From assembly GCA_034359265.1 (NCBI GenBank), contig CP136891.1, forward strand, positions 60,178,001 through 60,242,000: a DNA stretch of 64,000 nt, read 5' to 3'. This document shows positions 10,471 to 22,380 of this stretch, one piece after another; within the stretch, counting starts at the first letter, position 1, and the number at the start of each line of letters is the position of its first letter. The notes beneath the pieces were generated by a model. The model had not been told where the DNA came from and searched no databases. It saw only the letters and a list, made by a program, of their open reading frames with translations. Made by a program: the position numbers and the translations under genes. This DNA is from Canna indica. Lineage: Eukaryota > Streptophyta > Magnoliopsida > Zingiberales > Cannaceae.

Positions 10471-12309
10471 ATTCTTAGCCATTGCATTTAACATAAGCAA
10501 ATCGTTTTTGTTCTGGAGTCCATACAATCTATCTCAACCTTAGGTTCAATGTATTGAGTTTTTACACATCAATAAACAAACATTCTTTAGCCCCTATTGA
10601 AATTGGGCTCTACGGCTTCCAGAATCTTCCATTCTTTAGCCCCACATTATCTTCTTACAACTTAGCTCTCAAGAGACCCACCCCTTTCAGCCCCACATAT
10701 ACACCTTCATGGTAAAACACAATGAAGGTATTAATCTTTTATAGTTATTTACATAATTTTCTTGGTTCTAGATTCAATTTGAGTCGAAATTGAAATTGGG
10801 TTTTTGTTTATTTGTGGAATGATTGCAACAAAAGATTGTAATCAAAGTTGTCATGAATGGCCAAAAGTCATGCTCCAAAGCCTTGAAGATTTTAGTTGGG
10901 GTTTTAGGTAATTAAATAGAGTAGAATGAATAAAATTTCATCGAAAATTGAGAAATAGAATTCAATTTTGTTGATGGGTTCGACTCAATCTCTATATCCA
11001 ATGACAATATTGCAATAGTTCGACGTGCTATTTCGTATACAGCGCCTTATTCGTACACCAAAGATATTTACGAACTTGTTGGTGATTCATTGATCTCTCA
11101 ATCTTTTCTCGTCGGTGTTATGGATTAACTTCATTTCTTGTTAAAAGTGTTTTAATTTGCTTTTGTTTACTTCGTTTCAATTATTTAATTAAACAATTAG
11201 AGTTTAATTGTGTCACTTATGATGATGTTAATCAGATTCTTTCTTAGTGCTTCCAAATATCATCGACCGTTAATGGCATTTCTTTTCCTTTTTTTCTTTT
11301 CTTTTTTCTAATTATTGATATTATGTTCGAATATATTGATCTAACTTTTTTGAAGTTTTAGTGGGGTATTTTGTGCATTTTGTCTCACTAATGTTTTGAT
11401 CTAATGAGAGAATGTTCGAATGTAGTTTGAGATGCTTCTATTTTTGCTAGAATACTCACTTATTGTTTGTGGTGGCCAGAAGTTGTAGGTCAGTGGAATA
11501 GATTCGGGTGCTAAAAGTTGTGGGTATCAAGAAGAAGAGGAAGAGAAGAGGGACTTGTTTATTTTTTATTTTTTATTTTTTATTTTTTTTTCATGTCTAC
11601 CACATCAGCAAAGTGATTTTCCACGTGTGCATTGCTTGGATCTGATGTGGCCATTTTTTATTGGTTAATTTATACTCGGTTTGCCATGTCATATTTCTAT
11701 TTGCCAAAGTCACATTTTCATCCCAAAAAAGGGTAAATGTATACACTTTTTGGTAGATTAAGGGCAAATTGGGCTAAAAAAAAGTATGAGGGTAAATCCA
11801 TCGTATTTTCAATAGTTCGGGAGCTAAAATGCCCCTTAACCCTTGAGTAAATACAAGCTCTAGTTACCAAACTCTGGAGGGGACAACGAAGTAATAAAAG
11901 AAAACCACACTGAATATGTTGGGAGAAATTATGCTCGAGTAAAAAAGAGGGAGGACTTGATTTTAGAGATCTAGAAAGCTTAATTTAGCATTATTAACAA
12001 AACAAAGTTGGAAACTGTTGGCACATCTCAATACTCAATTAGCCAAAGTGCTCAAGGGAATACTTTCATATAGGCTCTACCTTGGATGCTTCTTTATGCT
12101 TCAAACCTATTTTGATCCTCGGGTACCTTCTTCCTAACTTGTCTTACCATAATCTAAAGGAAATAATATTAATCATAATACTTTTCTGGTTAAAGATCTC
12201 ATAAATGAAGATGAAAAGGAAGGAATGGATGCAAGTACAGTGGAAAGTTCTTTTGATGAAAGTGATGTAACTCTCATTCTATCTACCTCTATCTAAATCA
12301 AATATTTAG
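10471..12309. other. Non-coding DNA
   Basis: No gene is recognised. 11548-11592 is a T-rich simple stretch (repeated TTTTTATT units) that is shorter in copy B. The interval contains many stops in all frames. Confidence 0.6.
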
Positions 12310-12820
12310 GATCTTGTTGTTTGGCATATCTGGGTATCATATATCAAGGCAACTGCTTTACTCTAAAGTCAAATTTTCTGATACCATTAAAAACTTGAAC
12401 TGCACCAAAATATGGAAACTACATCTAAAACATATGTTGTATATTTTTATATGGAAATTGTTGCATAACATTGTCTGTAGGACAAGTTTTCCAAAATAGA
12501 TTTCCTTCAATGGTCATGGTTTTTTGCTTCTACAGAGCGCAAGGAATGGTGGAGCATTTCTATTTATTTATTTTTGCAGTGTGGCTATGCATCTCAGGTG
12601 TGGTGCTTAACTAATATTAATTAAGTGCCTGATAACTCTAAATAATTTTGTTGATGTTTGGAACTATTTTGTGCATAACATAAGGCATGCACAGAATGGA
12701 GATGAACTAATTAATTTTCAATTTACTTGCTTTGGAATATATGGAAAACAAGGAATGAACATCTTTCAACGCAAGTATACCACTGTAACTGATCTTATAC
12801 AAAAGTGTCTCTCCTAAAAA
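12310..12820 (+). pseudogene. LINE (non-LTR) polyprotein tail, zf-RVT region
   Basis: Plus-strand frames read FSDTIKNLNCTKIWKL, then FIWKLLHNIV, and later LLWNIWKTRNEHL. These match the zinc-binding region after reverse transcriptase in plant LINEs (typical blocks: KIWKL..P.K..FLWK and LLW.IWK.RN). The frame shifts at least once between 12500 and 12720. RT itself is absent, so this is a truncated remnant. The same sequence is in copy B at about 55793-56304. Confidence 0.7.
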
Positions 12821-13605
12821 ATGAGTATGAACATGCAAACATGCAAAGCAATGACTTTTTATGTAGAGAAAGAGACCAAAATAATGGAAGTAGATGTTTC
12901 AAATACTAGATCGGATGTCATTACAATACATTTGTATCAATATCATAGGATAACTAGAAACAAGTCAGACAAAAAGTCTTGACATCTAATCATCATAATA
13001 AAAGTCTAACAGCAACCAAACACTACATACATAGTCATTTAGGAAATATCATACATTTGAATCCAATCTAAGCAGGGACATAGTTCAGATCAAAACTCAG
13101 ATATCAGTAAAGTTTTGGTCATCTGCAAATACGAGAAAACACAGTTAAGTGACGACATTCAAATCATCCATGATACAAATATATCTGAACATATATATAT
13201 AACTAAAGCAAGTGGAATTAGAAGAGTGTACACAACTAAAAACTAAAATAACCAGTCCCTGAAATTGAGACATGACTAGAAAAACTTTTTTTTTCCACAA
13301 AACACAAGCAATATAACAAAACTGTGATTTTATAAAGCCAGGAGCATTCTATAGCAGAAATCCACGCAGAGATATAATTAAAGATTTTAAACAATTAGTT
13401 AACTAGGTCTGAATACCAAATCATCCCTGTTTTTCTTGAAGAGGTAAATTGTAGTGTCGCCATTGCCAAGATAGCGGTATACTTTAGATTGATAAACCTG
13501 GACTTGATACAAACTAAATCCATATGCGTTGGCTTAAATAACCTTCATATATTGCAAGTTTGTATCATTCTGCATAATTACAAAAGAGCATTTACCTAAA
13601 ATCAT
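12821..13605. other. Non-coding DNA before the hAT-like element
   Basis: AT-rich, no coding signal. Near 13500 copy A lacks about 35 bases present in copy B (about 56991-57026). The event is bounded by a GACTT direct repeat. Confidence 0.6.
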
Positions 13606-16333
13606 AACATGGATAGGGGTGGCAATTGGAATCGGTTAACCGAACCGCAAAATATAGTTTTGGGTAGGCAATTTGCGGTCCGATTTCGATTTCGTTTAGT
13701 AAAATTCAAGAATCGTTTTAAACCAGATTAGTTTCGGTTATCGGGTCACGGATAACCGATTATAAAATTTCGGTTTCGGTTATCGATTATCCGCGGTTCA
13801 TCGGTAGCTGAAACCTCGGCAAGTCATTTTGAAGATTGTAATAGAGTCTCATTGAGACAATTCCATCTCGTCCTCGAACCGATTGACTGCGCAATCCGTA
13901 GAAATCGCAGAGCTCGAAGAGACAATTCCATCTTTCAGTGAAGGTAACTCTCATTGCTTATTCATCATTTCCTCTTTCTTAAAAGGAATCATCTCCTTGT
14001 AGTTTTTCCCTTTTTCTTTTATAGAAAAGGAGATAGGTTTCTGTAGATCTGCAAATGTTGCAAACTTCTCTAAGCCACCTGAAAAGCTTTCTTATCCTCA
14101 GCAAGTTGGTATGCAGCCTTCTGATGATTCCTAATGAATGTTTGTTGTTTGGACTCCTACTCTACAATTTCTGGTTGAGGTACAAGATTTGTCTTTTTTG
14201 GATCTGTAGTTGTTGCTTGCACTGGAGTCATCTGGTCTCGTTATAGTACAGTTATAAAACCTGAAAGTTCTTCTCTTATGCTTTGTTAAATTTCTTAATT
14301 GCCACAATCTGTAATGCACATTTATACTCGTGTAAGCTAAAACCTATAGTTAAGTAGCCTGACAAATAGCACACCTAGATGCATTGTCAACACATGAAAT
14401 GAGGGCAGAAATGAGTGTTTGGTGTAGTTTGTAGTTATGGTTGCTCATTCACTATCATATGATTGTTTTTTATGGTAACATTTGCATCATGAGAAATGAT
14501 CTCTCAAAATATTGATATCCTTGTTAAGTAGATTCATGATATCATGGCAAAGATGTGAATTCTTATTTACTATGAATTGCTATTTTAGACTATTTATCAA
14601 TCTTTAGGATTTAGCAGCTTTACTCTAGTAAAACTGAAGCGTCAAGTGCATTTTTGGCACACTTTGTACATTTAAAATGTTAAATAGAAGATGCTATAAT
14701 CCATTTCAAGTTGTACTGAATAAAACTATGAGCTAGTTGTGTAATTTCTTGCTGCATCCATTGTCAAACCTTTATAGAATAATGTTCATTGACACTAATA
14801 TCACCAGTTAATCCACTGTTTGCTTTATAATCTAAAAACTACCATTTCATAACAATATATGAAGAAAATCTCGTGTTGCTATTGTTATCATTATCCTTTA
14901 TCTCTGTTGCTGTAATTAATCCTACAATTGAAACTAAAACTTCCTTCATCCTACATTAATTCAGGGACGATTATTAATCCTACAATTGAAACTGATCTTA
15001 AGAAGTACATCAGAAGCTTTTGTTCGAACCATGAGAGAATACTACCCAAAACTGTCAAGGTAAGAACACCTTGAGATTTTTCGTACTTGTTATGTTCTTA
15101 CTCTGGAAGTCTTTCTCTTCTTGATTATTGTCTTGCTAGAGTGAATAAGAACATAATGTTGGTTATTCAAGACTGAAGCAGTAGTTTACTTAATGAAGTA
15201 CCGTAATAATTCCAGAAACAAATTTGTTTGGATACTCAAGTTTCTGCATTAAGATGGTCACTGCTGATATTCTTTAGTTTTTCTTAATATATTTATGTAA
15301 TATCTGTTATTCATCCGGCAATTATATGAATTGTTCTGCTGAGATACTTAGGGGTAAGCGATTCTTCATCCAAAGTGATCCTTTTCTTTTCTTTCCACTT
15401 TAAATGTGTTGTTTACTTATTAGATTACTGATGCAGGCTACTTGGTACTCCAAACGAAGACGTTGGCTTGGAGTAGACAAATTATCCAATTGGCATGAGT
15501 ATCCTTAGTGGAAACCAAAGAGTCTAGCATCAGCTGTTCTTGGTCTTGATGCTGATGGTTTAGATCTGCTCTCAGTGAGTAGAGATAATAGTTATCCGTC
15601 ATTTGGCAATTTAACTTATTATTTCTTATACAACTTCTGTAAAATAAAGGGGTCAAATTTGAGCACACAAGTAAACTTATTAAGTGTTATCATACTGACC
15701 ATATATCCAAATGTATTGAGCTAAATTTGATACTAATTAGCATGAATTAGTTTGTGTGAGAATATATTCTAGTATTGGTTTCTTTGGAGCATTTTTTAAT
15801 CTTTTACTTTTATGCTTGCAGAAGATGTTGTAGTACGAGCCATCAAAATGAATTTCAGCTAAGAAAGCTATGAACCACCCTTATTTCAATGATGTAAACA
15901 AGGCCTGTTATTGAGTTGTCAATTTGTTGTTTTGTATTATCTTTTGAAGTTTTCATGATCAACAACTTGCTATTTACTGGTGGTATATTTTCAACTCATG
16001 TAATTCAATTTGCATCAACATATCCAGTAGAATGATTTTTGAAATTATTGTTGTAGTATATGTTGATGAACTTTGAATATTCCAATTTTTTTAATCGATT
16101 ATCCGTTTACCAAACTGGTTAACTGGTTTGTAAACGGATAATCGGTTCTATTCGAACCGAATAAATTGAAAAGTTTCGGTTATCCGCGGATAACCGAAAC
16201 CAAGCCGGTTTCAGTTTCGGATACATGATTTTGAAACCGAACGATTTTGATTTCGATTAGCGGGTGTTTAGTTCGGTTTCGGTTAACCACAAAAAATACG
16301 GTTAACCGAACTGTTGTCATCCCTAAACATGGA
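13606..16333 (+). mobile_element. Non-autonomous hAT-like transposon carrying CDKB2 exons
   Basis: The element proper is 13614-16325 (2712 bp). The left end TAGGGGTGGCAATTGG and the inverted right end TAGGGATGACAACAG form imperfect terminal repeats. Both ends continue into GGTTAACCG-rich subterminal DNA. An exact 8-bp duplication AACATGGA flanks it (13606-13613 and 16326-16333), as expected for hAT insertion. There is no transposase inside. It carries three exons of a B-type cyclin-dependent kinase with introns, making it a Pack-type element. Copy B holds only its left part (57136-57785), broken where a CACTA terminus starts. Confidence 0.88.
14965..15914 (+). pseudogene. Captured CDKB2-like kinase exons
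   Basis: CDKB2 is a plant-specific mitotic cyclin-dependent kinase. Exon 14965-15059 reads IETDLKKYIRSF...LPKTVK before a GTAAG donor (family: FETDLKKYIRSF). Exon 15437-15574 reads LLGTPNEDVG, then NWHEYP after a frame change, a TAG, and WKPKSLASAVLGLDADGLDL. Exon 15822-15914 reads KML, a stop, YEPSK, a stop, then ISAKKAMNHPYFNDV. These are the C-lobe motifs of CDKB2. The kinase N-lobe, the HRDLKPHN and DFG-type exons and the activation loop are missing. Splice sites are retained, so genomic DNA rather than mRNA was captured. Confidence 0.85.
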
Positions 16334-16800
16334 CCTAGGGAATTCCTGGATCCATCTAGAAATTCCCAAATCCATAATTTTTTATTCAAAAATTCCTAGA
16401 CCAACTATTATATTATGGTATAAAATTTCAGAGGCAAAAAATAGCTACTAGACCTTTTGATTATGAAATTTGAGAACATTTTTGATGGCCTTCTCAAAAT
16501 CCCTGCAGAAGTATGATCCAAAATCGATGGCAAAGTAAGCCAAAAAAATACTTACATGGGAGATAATAGGTCTGGATGTCAAAACCCTGAGGAAGGAGAT
16601 AGGGGGAAATTAATAACAATTAACGAAGTAGCGTGAAAAAATTAAGCAAAGGAAGTTCCTAAAGGATACCAGCTTAGTAACATCACCTGAAAGTTCAATT
16701 CAAACTTCTTCCCAATTGTACAACCTAATGAAAATTTAATTAAAATTCAGAAATAATATTCATAAATATAAACAAATGAAATCAAATAAGAAAAATTGAA
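16334..16800. other. Non-coding spacer
   Basis: No gene is seen between the right target duplication of the hAT-like element and the protease fragment. Confidence 0.5.
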
Positions 16801-17562
16801 AGATATCACAAACCTTTGGATACCATATTTGGACAAAAATCGATATCCCTTGACTCCTGATGATCTTTCTATATCCTTTATCTCCCCAACCGACTCCCCA
16901 CGAGTTTCTTACAATCCAAAAATCGGTATGTTGGTGCCATAACCAACAATGGCTACAGCATGTTGTCCCTTTATTTTATCAGGTGACGTAGGTCCTCTAT
17001 ATATATCCTAAATTTTTTGCATAAAAAATATTAGTCATTTTTTTTATTTTATTTTCATACTACTTTAAACAATTGTATTTACCTTTCTCAGCATTGAAAA
17101 TAGATTACAAAATTCCAATACTCCCACAACTGGTTCTTCATCAGTTACAACTTTCATAATATCCTGATCTTTTATCTTATCATCTTTAAATTGTGGTTGA
17201 GATGCAAAAACCCTATCTCCTGGTGGCAACTAACATGAAAGCATAAAAAAAATTTATAAGATTAATTTAAATTAAATTGATTATCATTAACTACTTTATC
17301 TATATATTATTTGTTTTTACCTTTTTCCACTTTTCTAATTTCTTTCCTACATACTGACAAAGATCCGTTGTACATAACCCATCCGTGGAAATAGACTTCT
17401 GAATTTTGTTGAATGAACGTTGTTCATACTGTCTCTTAGAATTCGCAACAACATTGTTAATTAAATATTGTCCAGACAACGATAATAGTTTCTTAACGTC
17501 ACCCACCGACATATTATGTCGTGCTTCAACGATCGCAGCAACGGCAAGAACCCAACGCACAT
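16800..17562 (-). pseudogene. Papain-like (C1A) cysteine protease fragment
   Basis: Three minus-strand exons. 17562-17321 reads VLAVAAIVEARHN and LLSLSGQYLINNVV, the helix after the catalytic cysteine and the LS.Q.L.DC region. 17232-17085 reads LPPGDRVFASQPQ and VVGVLEF. 17010-16805 reads YIYRGPTSPDKIKG and HAVAIVGYGT, the catalytic histidine motif of family C1. Where the family has C-W-A, this copy has R-W-V, so the nucleophile appears lost. The NSWG motif is degraded to ESVGE after a stop. The prodomain and first exon are absent. Confidence 0.72.
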
Positions 17563-18280
17563 CTAAACAAAAATAAATATATTAATGAACATCCACAAAT
17601 ATTATAAATATTTCAATCTAAGTTTCTTATACTTATTGTCATTAGTTTTATAGTTAATTTCATGGAATTAAAATATCACAATATTTTCAAAATAGGGTTA
17701 GAATTTGTTGAAAAGAAAAGAAAACAAATGAAAACAAAAGAAATCAATGAGAAAATTGATGATACTTTATCGAAACAAACTTGGCTATATATTCATAACA
17801 AACTAAGCTAAAATTAAGTTGCCAAGCTAAGGTAAAATTAAGTTATCCGAGTCCTTCTAATGACGTAAAAGACTAAATCAAACAAACAAGAATTCCTTAA
17901 CAATAGTGATTTATTGACTAGGTACAAAACTAAGGTAGTCTTTGGTTTGATAGAATAGATGGGGAATAAAATACTATTTATGTACCACTTATTCCTTTAT
18001 TTGGAATACTATTCACTATGAATTAGGAATACTTCCTTACCTCAACCCAAGGAATACTATTTCCCATCTATTCCTTATGACTTTTTTTAATACTATCCTT
18101 CAATATTTATAATATTACATAATAATATAAAAATTAAATTGTTAAATTAATTTCAAGCTCACAAAAGCATTGTTGCAAGCGAACGACGCAAACCATTGAC
18201 AAACTTGTACTTTCGTCGTTGTAGATGAACGACGTTGGGACACTTAGCAATCTTGTAATGGAGATTGTCTTGACGAAAAC
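17563..18280. other. Spacer, no gene recognised
   Basis: AT-rich. 17935-18090 holds mirrored motifs (GGTTTGATAGAATAGATGGGGAAT at one side and ATTCCCATCTATTCC-like words at the other), suggesting a small inverted-repeat element, but its ends were not defined. Confidence 0.35.
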
Positions 18281-20423
18281 ATGGCTCGCAAAAGAAGTGG
18301 TGAAGCGAGTGGTGTCACCCAAGTGACGACGACCATTCCGGAGGAAGCGTTGGTGGAAGACCAAATGCAAGCTCAACAAACAAAGCAGTCTCATACTCAT
18401 CAAAGGTTAGATGAGATAGAAGCGGTGTTGACCACCCAACACGAGACAATTGTCGAAATCGAAACAGACATGGGCCAAATCGGCAAGCTGGCCGATGCTC
18501 AAGACTCACTCGAGTCGAAGTTGGGAGGGCTTCAAGACAACACACATGAAATTGGAAGCAGTTAAGAATCTACAAAATGAAATTGCGGGACTCAGGGCGG
18601 CATTCTCATTACTAAATCGGGAGATACTCGGGAAGCGGCAACTATCGACAACGCGAGGCACCACACACCATGTCTAAACACCTAGACCAAAACCTCATAA
18701 TAGGGCTTGTGATGTCAAGGGGGTTGTTTGAACTTCCTCTTTGACTACAATATTTCAAGGTCACAAGAATGGGTGGACGATGAAGACATGAAAGTGTCCC
18801 TTGCAACAATGTATTTGTCTGAGGATATATGCAAAGTTTTGGTGGCGGACCCAAGTACCAAGATATTCAAAGGGGATAAATCAAGATCGATATTTGGGAT
18901 GAACTAAAGCGGAAACTAAAGGCACAATTTTTCCCCAAGAATGTGGAGCTCATTGCCCGACGAAAGCTACGGCAATTCCGTCATAACAATTCGATTCGAG
19001 AGTATGTGAAAGAGTTCTCAACTATCATGCTAGATATCCCGAACATTGCTGAAAGTGATCAATTGTTCACCTTCCAAGAAGGCCTAAAGCCATGGGCACA
19101 ACAAGAACTCTTTAGGAGGAACGTTAAGACCTTGACGGAAGAAAAGATAGTTGCACAGCGACTCACTGACTACAACTCGAAAGAAAACCGAACAAAAGTG
19201 CCGCCCTCGAAAGCTCCCTTCGGAGCCCCGGTGTTGTTTCAGAGGAAGGACGGTCTTTGCCTTTGAGTGGACTATCCGGCCTTGAAGAACAACATGACGG
19301 TGAAGAACAAATACCTCATTCCTCTCATCATGGACTTGTTCGACCAACTTGGCCAAGCAAGGTACTTCTCAAATTGGACCTAAGATTAGGCTACTAGCAA
19401 GTGTGAATTGCATAGGGCGACGAAGGAAAGATCACTTATGTAACCCACTATGGAACTTTTGAATCCTTAGTGATGCCATTCGATCTTACAGATTATCCAG
19501 CAATCTTCAGCACCATAATGAGCCAATTCTTCCACAAGCACTTAGACAAGTTCAAATTCTTGAGGAGAACACCCTATTCGTGAAACGAGAAAGTGTTACT
19601 TTACCCAAGAAGAAATCAACTTTCTATGACACCGCGTTGGTGGCAGAAAAATCCTAATGAATAACACAAAAATTCGTGTTATGGCGGAATGACAACCACC
19701 CACAAATGTCACTGAGCTTAGGTCATTCCTAGGCTTTGTGAACTACTATCGACGGTTCATTGCTGGGTATTCAAGGACAAGGCATGGCAGTGGTCTTAGC
19801 ATTGCGTGGACGCGTTCGAGGGCCTGAAGCAGACAATGATAGAGGACCCGTGCTCAAGCTTCCAACTGTTGGAAGCCCTTCGAAGTCCATACTGATGCAT
19901 CAGAATTCGTTATTGGAGGCATCCTCATGCAAGGACATCCGATCACCTATGAGAGTCGTAAGTTGAATGACATAGAGTGACGATACCCCATACACGAAAA
20001 GGAGATGACAACAATAGTTCATTGTCTCTATGTTTGGAGGCACTATTTCCTCGCATTGCGCTTTATTGTGTAGACGAACAACATAGAGCTAAGTTACTTC
20101 CAAAGTTAGCTAATCTTGACATGACGTTGGAGTACAAGTCGAGTCGCTCCAACATTGTGGTGGATGCTTTGAGACACAAGGTTGAACGAGCTGCAGCCGT
20201 TCAAGGAGAAGCAGAGAGCAGAATGAGTCAAGCGCAATGCAACTTCCGTAGAACGATCAACATGGGCTTACTAAAGGACACTCAAGCAGAGGCACTCTTT
20301 AAGCTGATCAAGGATGGGAAGACAAAGAGATTTTGGATCCAAGATTTTGGGACCAAGGGAATCGACTGTAGGTACCTAGGGCAAATGACATGCGCAAAGA
20401 CTTACACCAAATGCGACCGGTGA
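18281..20423 (+). pseudogene. Ty3/gypsy retrotransposon remnant 1
   Basis: The order on the plus strand is Gag start (MARKRSGEASG) with a coiled-coil-like stretch (IETDMGQIGKL), then a retrotransposon Gag block (REYVKEFSTIMLDIPN, FQEGLKPWAQQEL). It jumps directly to reverse transcriptase (FGAPVLFQRKDG, NKYLIPLIMDLFDQLGQARYF), then RNase H (DASEFVIGGILMQ, YPIHEKEMTTIVHCL) and the SNIVVDALR block. The zinc knuckle, protease, most of the RT catalytic part and integrase are deleted. There are many stops. No LTR pair was found. It is a dead, internally deleted element. Confidence 0.85.
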
Positions 20424-20439
20424 TGGACTATCAAATTAA

Positions 20440-20971
20440 GATCCTTTCAGCGGCTTCTTGCACGCACTGGCAATTTATCATCCGAGCAAGAAGTGGAGGA
20501 AGATGGCTTGGGAAGGACATCTCCTAACCGGTTGACTCCATGCTACTTGCTCATAGAGACGAGCGAAGCGCATAGCTTCAGTGAGGTCTATCGGATTGAG
20601 AGCTTCCACAATGACTTGAGGCAAGGTGGAGAGTGAGCAGTCCTAGTTCATTATGTGGTGGCATTCCTTGAGCGATACCTTGGCATTGAGGAGAATGGCC
20701 AAGAATTTCACTGCCATCGATTTGGAATCTGACCTTGATTGGGTACTTGAACAAGATCATTATTGGCACGAATGGAAATGCTGACTTAGACCGTCACTGA
20801 GGTAGTACGAAGGGTTTCTACTTCTTTTGATAATGCTGCGATTTGGGGCAGAATTTATTTTGCTTCTCGATCAGCTCGATCTATCGCTTGAGAGGTTGTC
20901 CTCTCGCGCATGAATGCGAGGACCTGATCTTGGAAAGACTCCCCCATGTTTGGCTTTGATACCACTTTATT
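20440..20971 (-). pseudogene. Ty3/gypsy remnant 2, Gag start and primer site
   Basis: Minus strand. Just inside a primer-binding site, a Gag-like start reads MGESFQDQVLAFMRERTTSQ, interrupted by TAA. Further on, VIVEALNPIDLTEAMRFARLY matches a block seen in plant gypsy Gag proteins. It opposes remnant 1 and stops near 20440. No pol part is present. Confidence 0.6.
20951..20964 (-). promoter_or_regulatory. Primer-binding site of gypsy remnant 2
   Basis: TGGTATCAAAGCCA on the minus strand, close to the initiator methionine tRNA complement used by many plant LTR elements. It supports an LTR ending just to the right, near 20972. Confidence 0.6.
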
Positions 20972-21300
20972 ATGATCCTTGTTTTGTGCCTTACAATAAG
21001 CACAAGTTCGAGGCCGAGATGGAGGCTCCACGATGCTAGAAGTTTGCTGAATTGAAGAGTGCTGGGTGCTGGAAAGATTTAGTAGATCACTAGAGAAAGA
21101 GGGAGAGAAAGGGAGGGAGGAAGAGACACAATTTGAATATCAATCATGCATGTCTTTCTTTTTCTCATTTTTCCTTATATAGATTACACGATGTATTGTA
21201 ATCATAGCATATTTAATGGCAATAAGGTATTCCTTATTTCTTATAATAACTTACATAGATATTTAAGTAACATATAAAGTACCTAAGTGCTGAAATTGTA
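20972..21300 (-). repeat. Probable LTR of gypsy remnant 2
   Basis: The inner edge begins TGATCCTTG at 20972, next to the primer site. A purine-rich block (GAGAAAGAGGGAGAGAAAGGG on the plus strand) and a TATATAA-like word near 21175 fit an LTR promoter region. The outer edge was not located and no partner LTR was seen. Confidence 0.4.
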
Positions 21301-21795
21301 TCTCAGTTATAATGAGATTACTCCAATCAACATCAACGCGTATAGGATCAACCTACAAATCATTAATTGAAAAATAATAATCAACATATGAATATTTGTA
21401 AAAGGCTCAATAACAATTAAAAAAATAATAGAGGACTTAGTTACTAATGATCGGCATACATTCTTTCCTTTAGCTTTAGCTCCCTAAATATTATGAAAAA
21501 AAAGGTTATTGTCATGCCTTTGATCAAAAGCTAACAAGGGAATGGCTATCATAAAGTTGAGAGGAAAATTACATTAAAAAAAAGTAAATAAGGTACCTTC
21601 TTGCTGCTTTGTGCATCGTGAAATTTGTTCTTGCGCGGACCCATCAAATCCTGGTGCAAGCCAGGTTCAATCAAAAATCCCTGCAAACAAGAGGAGATGG
21701 CTTTGTAATGAGAGGAGAATTCATTGAAACAACTAAAATTTGTTTGCCCCAAGAAAAAGAAAAGAGGAGCTCCTACCCCTACAAATGTCAGAGAA

Positions 21796-21905
21796 CACTA
21801 CAAAAAAGTGACCTTTATGCCTCAATGTCACAAAGGAAATGACCTTTATGCCTCAATGCCACAAAAGAAATAACCTTTATGCCACAACGTCCCAAAGTTC
21901 CAGTA
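21796..21905 (+). repeat. CACTA-like terminus with subterminal tandem repeats
   Basis: CACTACAAAAAA is followed directly by three units of about 33 bases sharing GACCTTTATGCC and CACAAA. A CACTA start followed by short direct repeats is the usual architecture of En/Spm-type ends. No opposite terminus was found. Confidence 0.55.
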
Positions 21906-22155
21906 TTCCACCAAAAATCAAAAACTTCAAAAACAAGTTTGTATTTTCAGCTTCTAAACTGTCAGTGTAACCTAAATAAAACAAAGAAAAAACCACGAGT
22001 CGGTAGGATTCCTTTTACTGGTATCACAATCAAATAATGTTTTCTTTTTCTTAATGGTCTTAAGGTTCTTTATTTTTGTTCATTTTACTTTATTTATTTG
22101 TTATTTCATTGAATTTTGTTGGACTTTGAGTGCTATTTGTGATTTGGACAGTTTC
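21906..22155. other. Spacer left of the hAT transposase remnant
   Basis: No feature recognised. A reading frame runs in from 22054, but its N-terminal part is a hydrophobic artefact. Confidence 0.4.
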
Positions 22156-22380
22156 ATGGCTGAAAAGGAAACACCGAATGCAGCTACTGATGATGGATTT
22201 TCTGAAAATCAATCTGCAACTAAGAGGCCAAAGGTAACTTCAAATGTCTGGCAACATTTTGAACGCATTTTGGTTGAGGATAAAGATGTGATAAAAGCCA
22301 AATGTAACTATTGTCAAACAGTATTTGTTGCTGCATCAAAAACTGGTACTTCTCATTTGAAGCGTCATATATATAGATAA
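22156..22380 (+). pseudogene. hAT transposase, BED zinc-finger part
   Basis: From the ATG at 22156 about 74 residues. They hold a BED finger (SNVWQHFERI, KCNYCQTVF, SHLKRHIYR) that binds transposon ends in hAT transposases. The frame stops right after HIYR because of a one-base shift; the expected CPK follows in another frame. About 15 bases later the sequence changes to CAGTGGCGGATCAGG, a TE-like terminus. The C-terminal pieces of what looks like the same gene lie at 23505-23652 and 30347-30504. Confidence 0.75.

Larger units (their letters stand above)
488..14263. repeat. Segmental duplication, copy A
   Basis: This block matches 44454-57785 in the same orientation with only scattered substitutions; about 1 percent differ in the first 480 bases. 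It contains a complete copia element, sucrose-phosphatase remains, a GACGC-rich repeat, a copia zinc knuckle, a LINE tail and the left 650 bases of a hAT-like transposon. The left edge has three shared bases (CCA) before the copies diverge. The right edge, ...AAACCTG, is where a CACTA terminus starts in copy B. Copy A is longer mainly because copy B lost about 470 bases around 8769-9240. Confidence 0.95.

Noticed and set aside
20972..21300. LTR partner for gypsy remnant 1 (18281-20423)
   Set aside because: The primer site next to it is on the minus strand, so it belongs to the oppositely oriented remnant 2.
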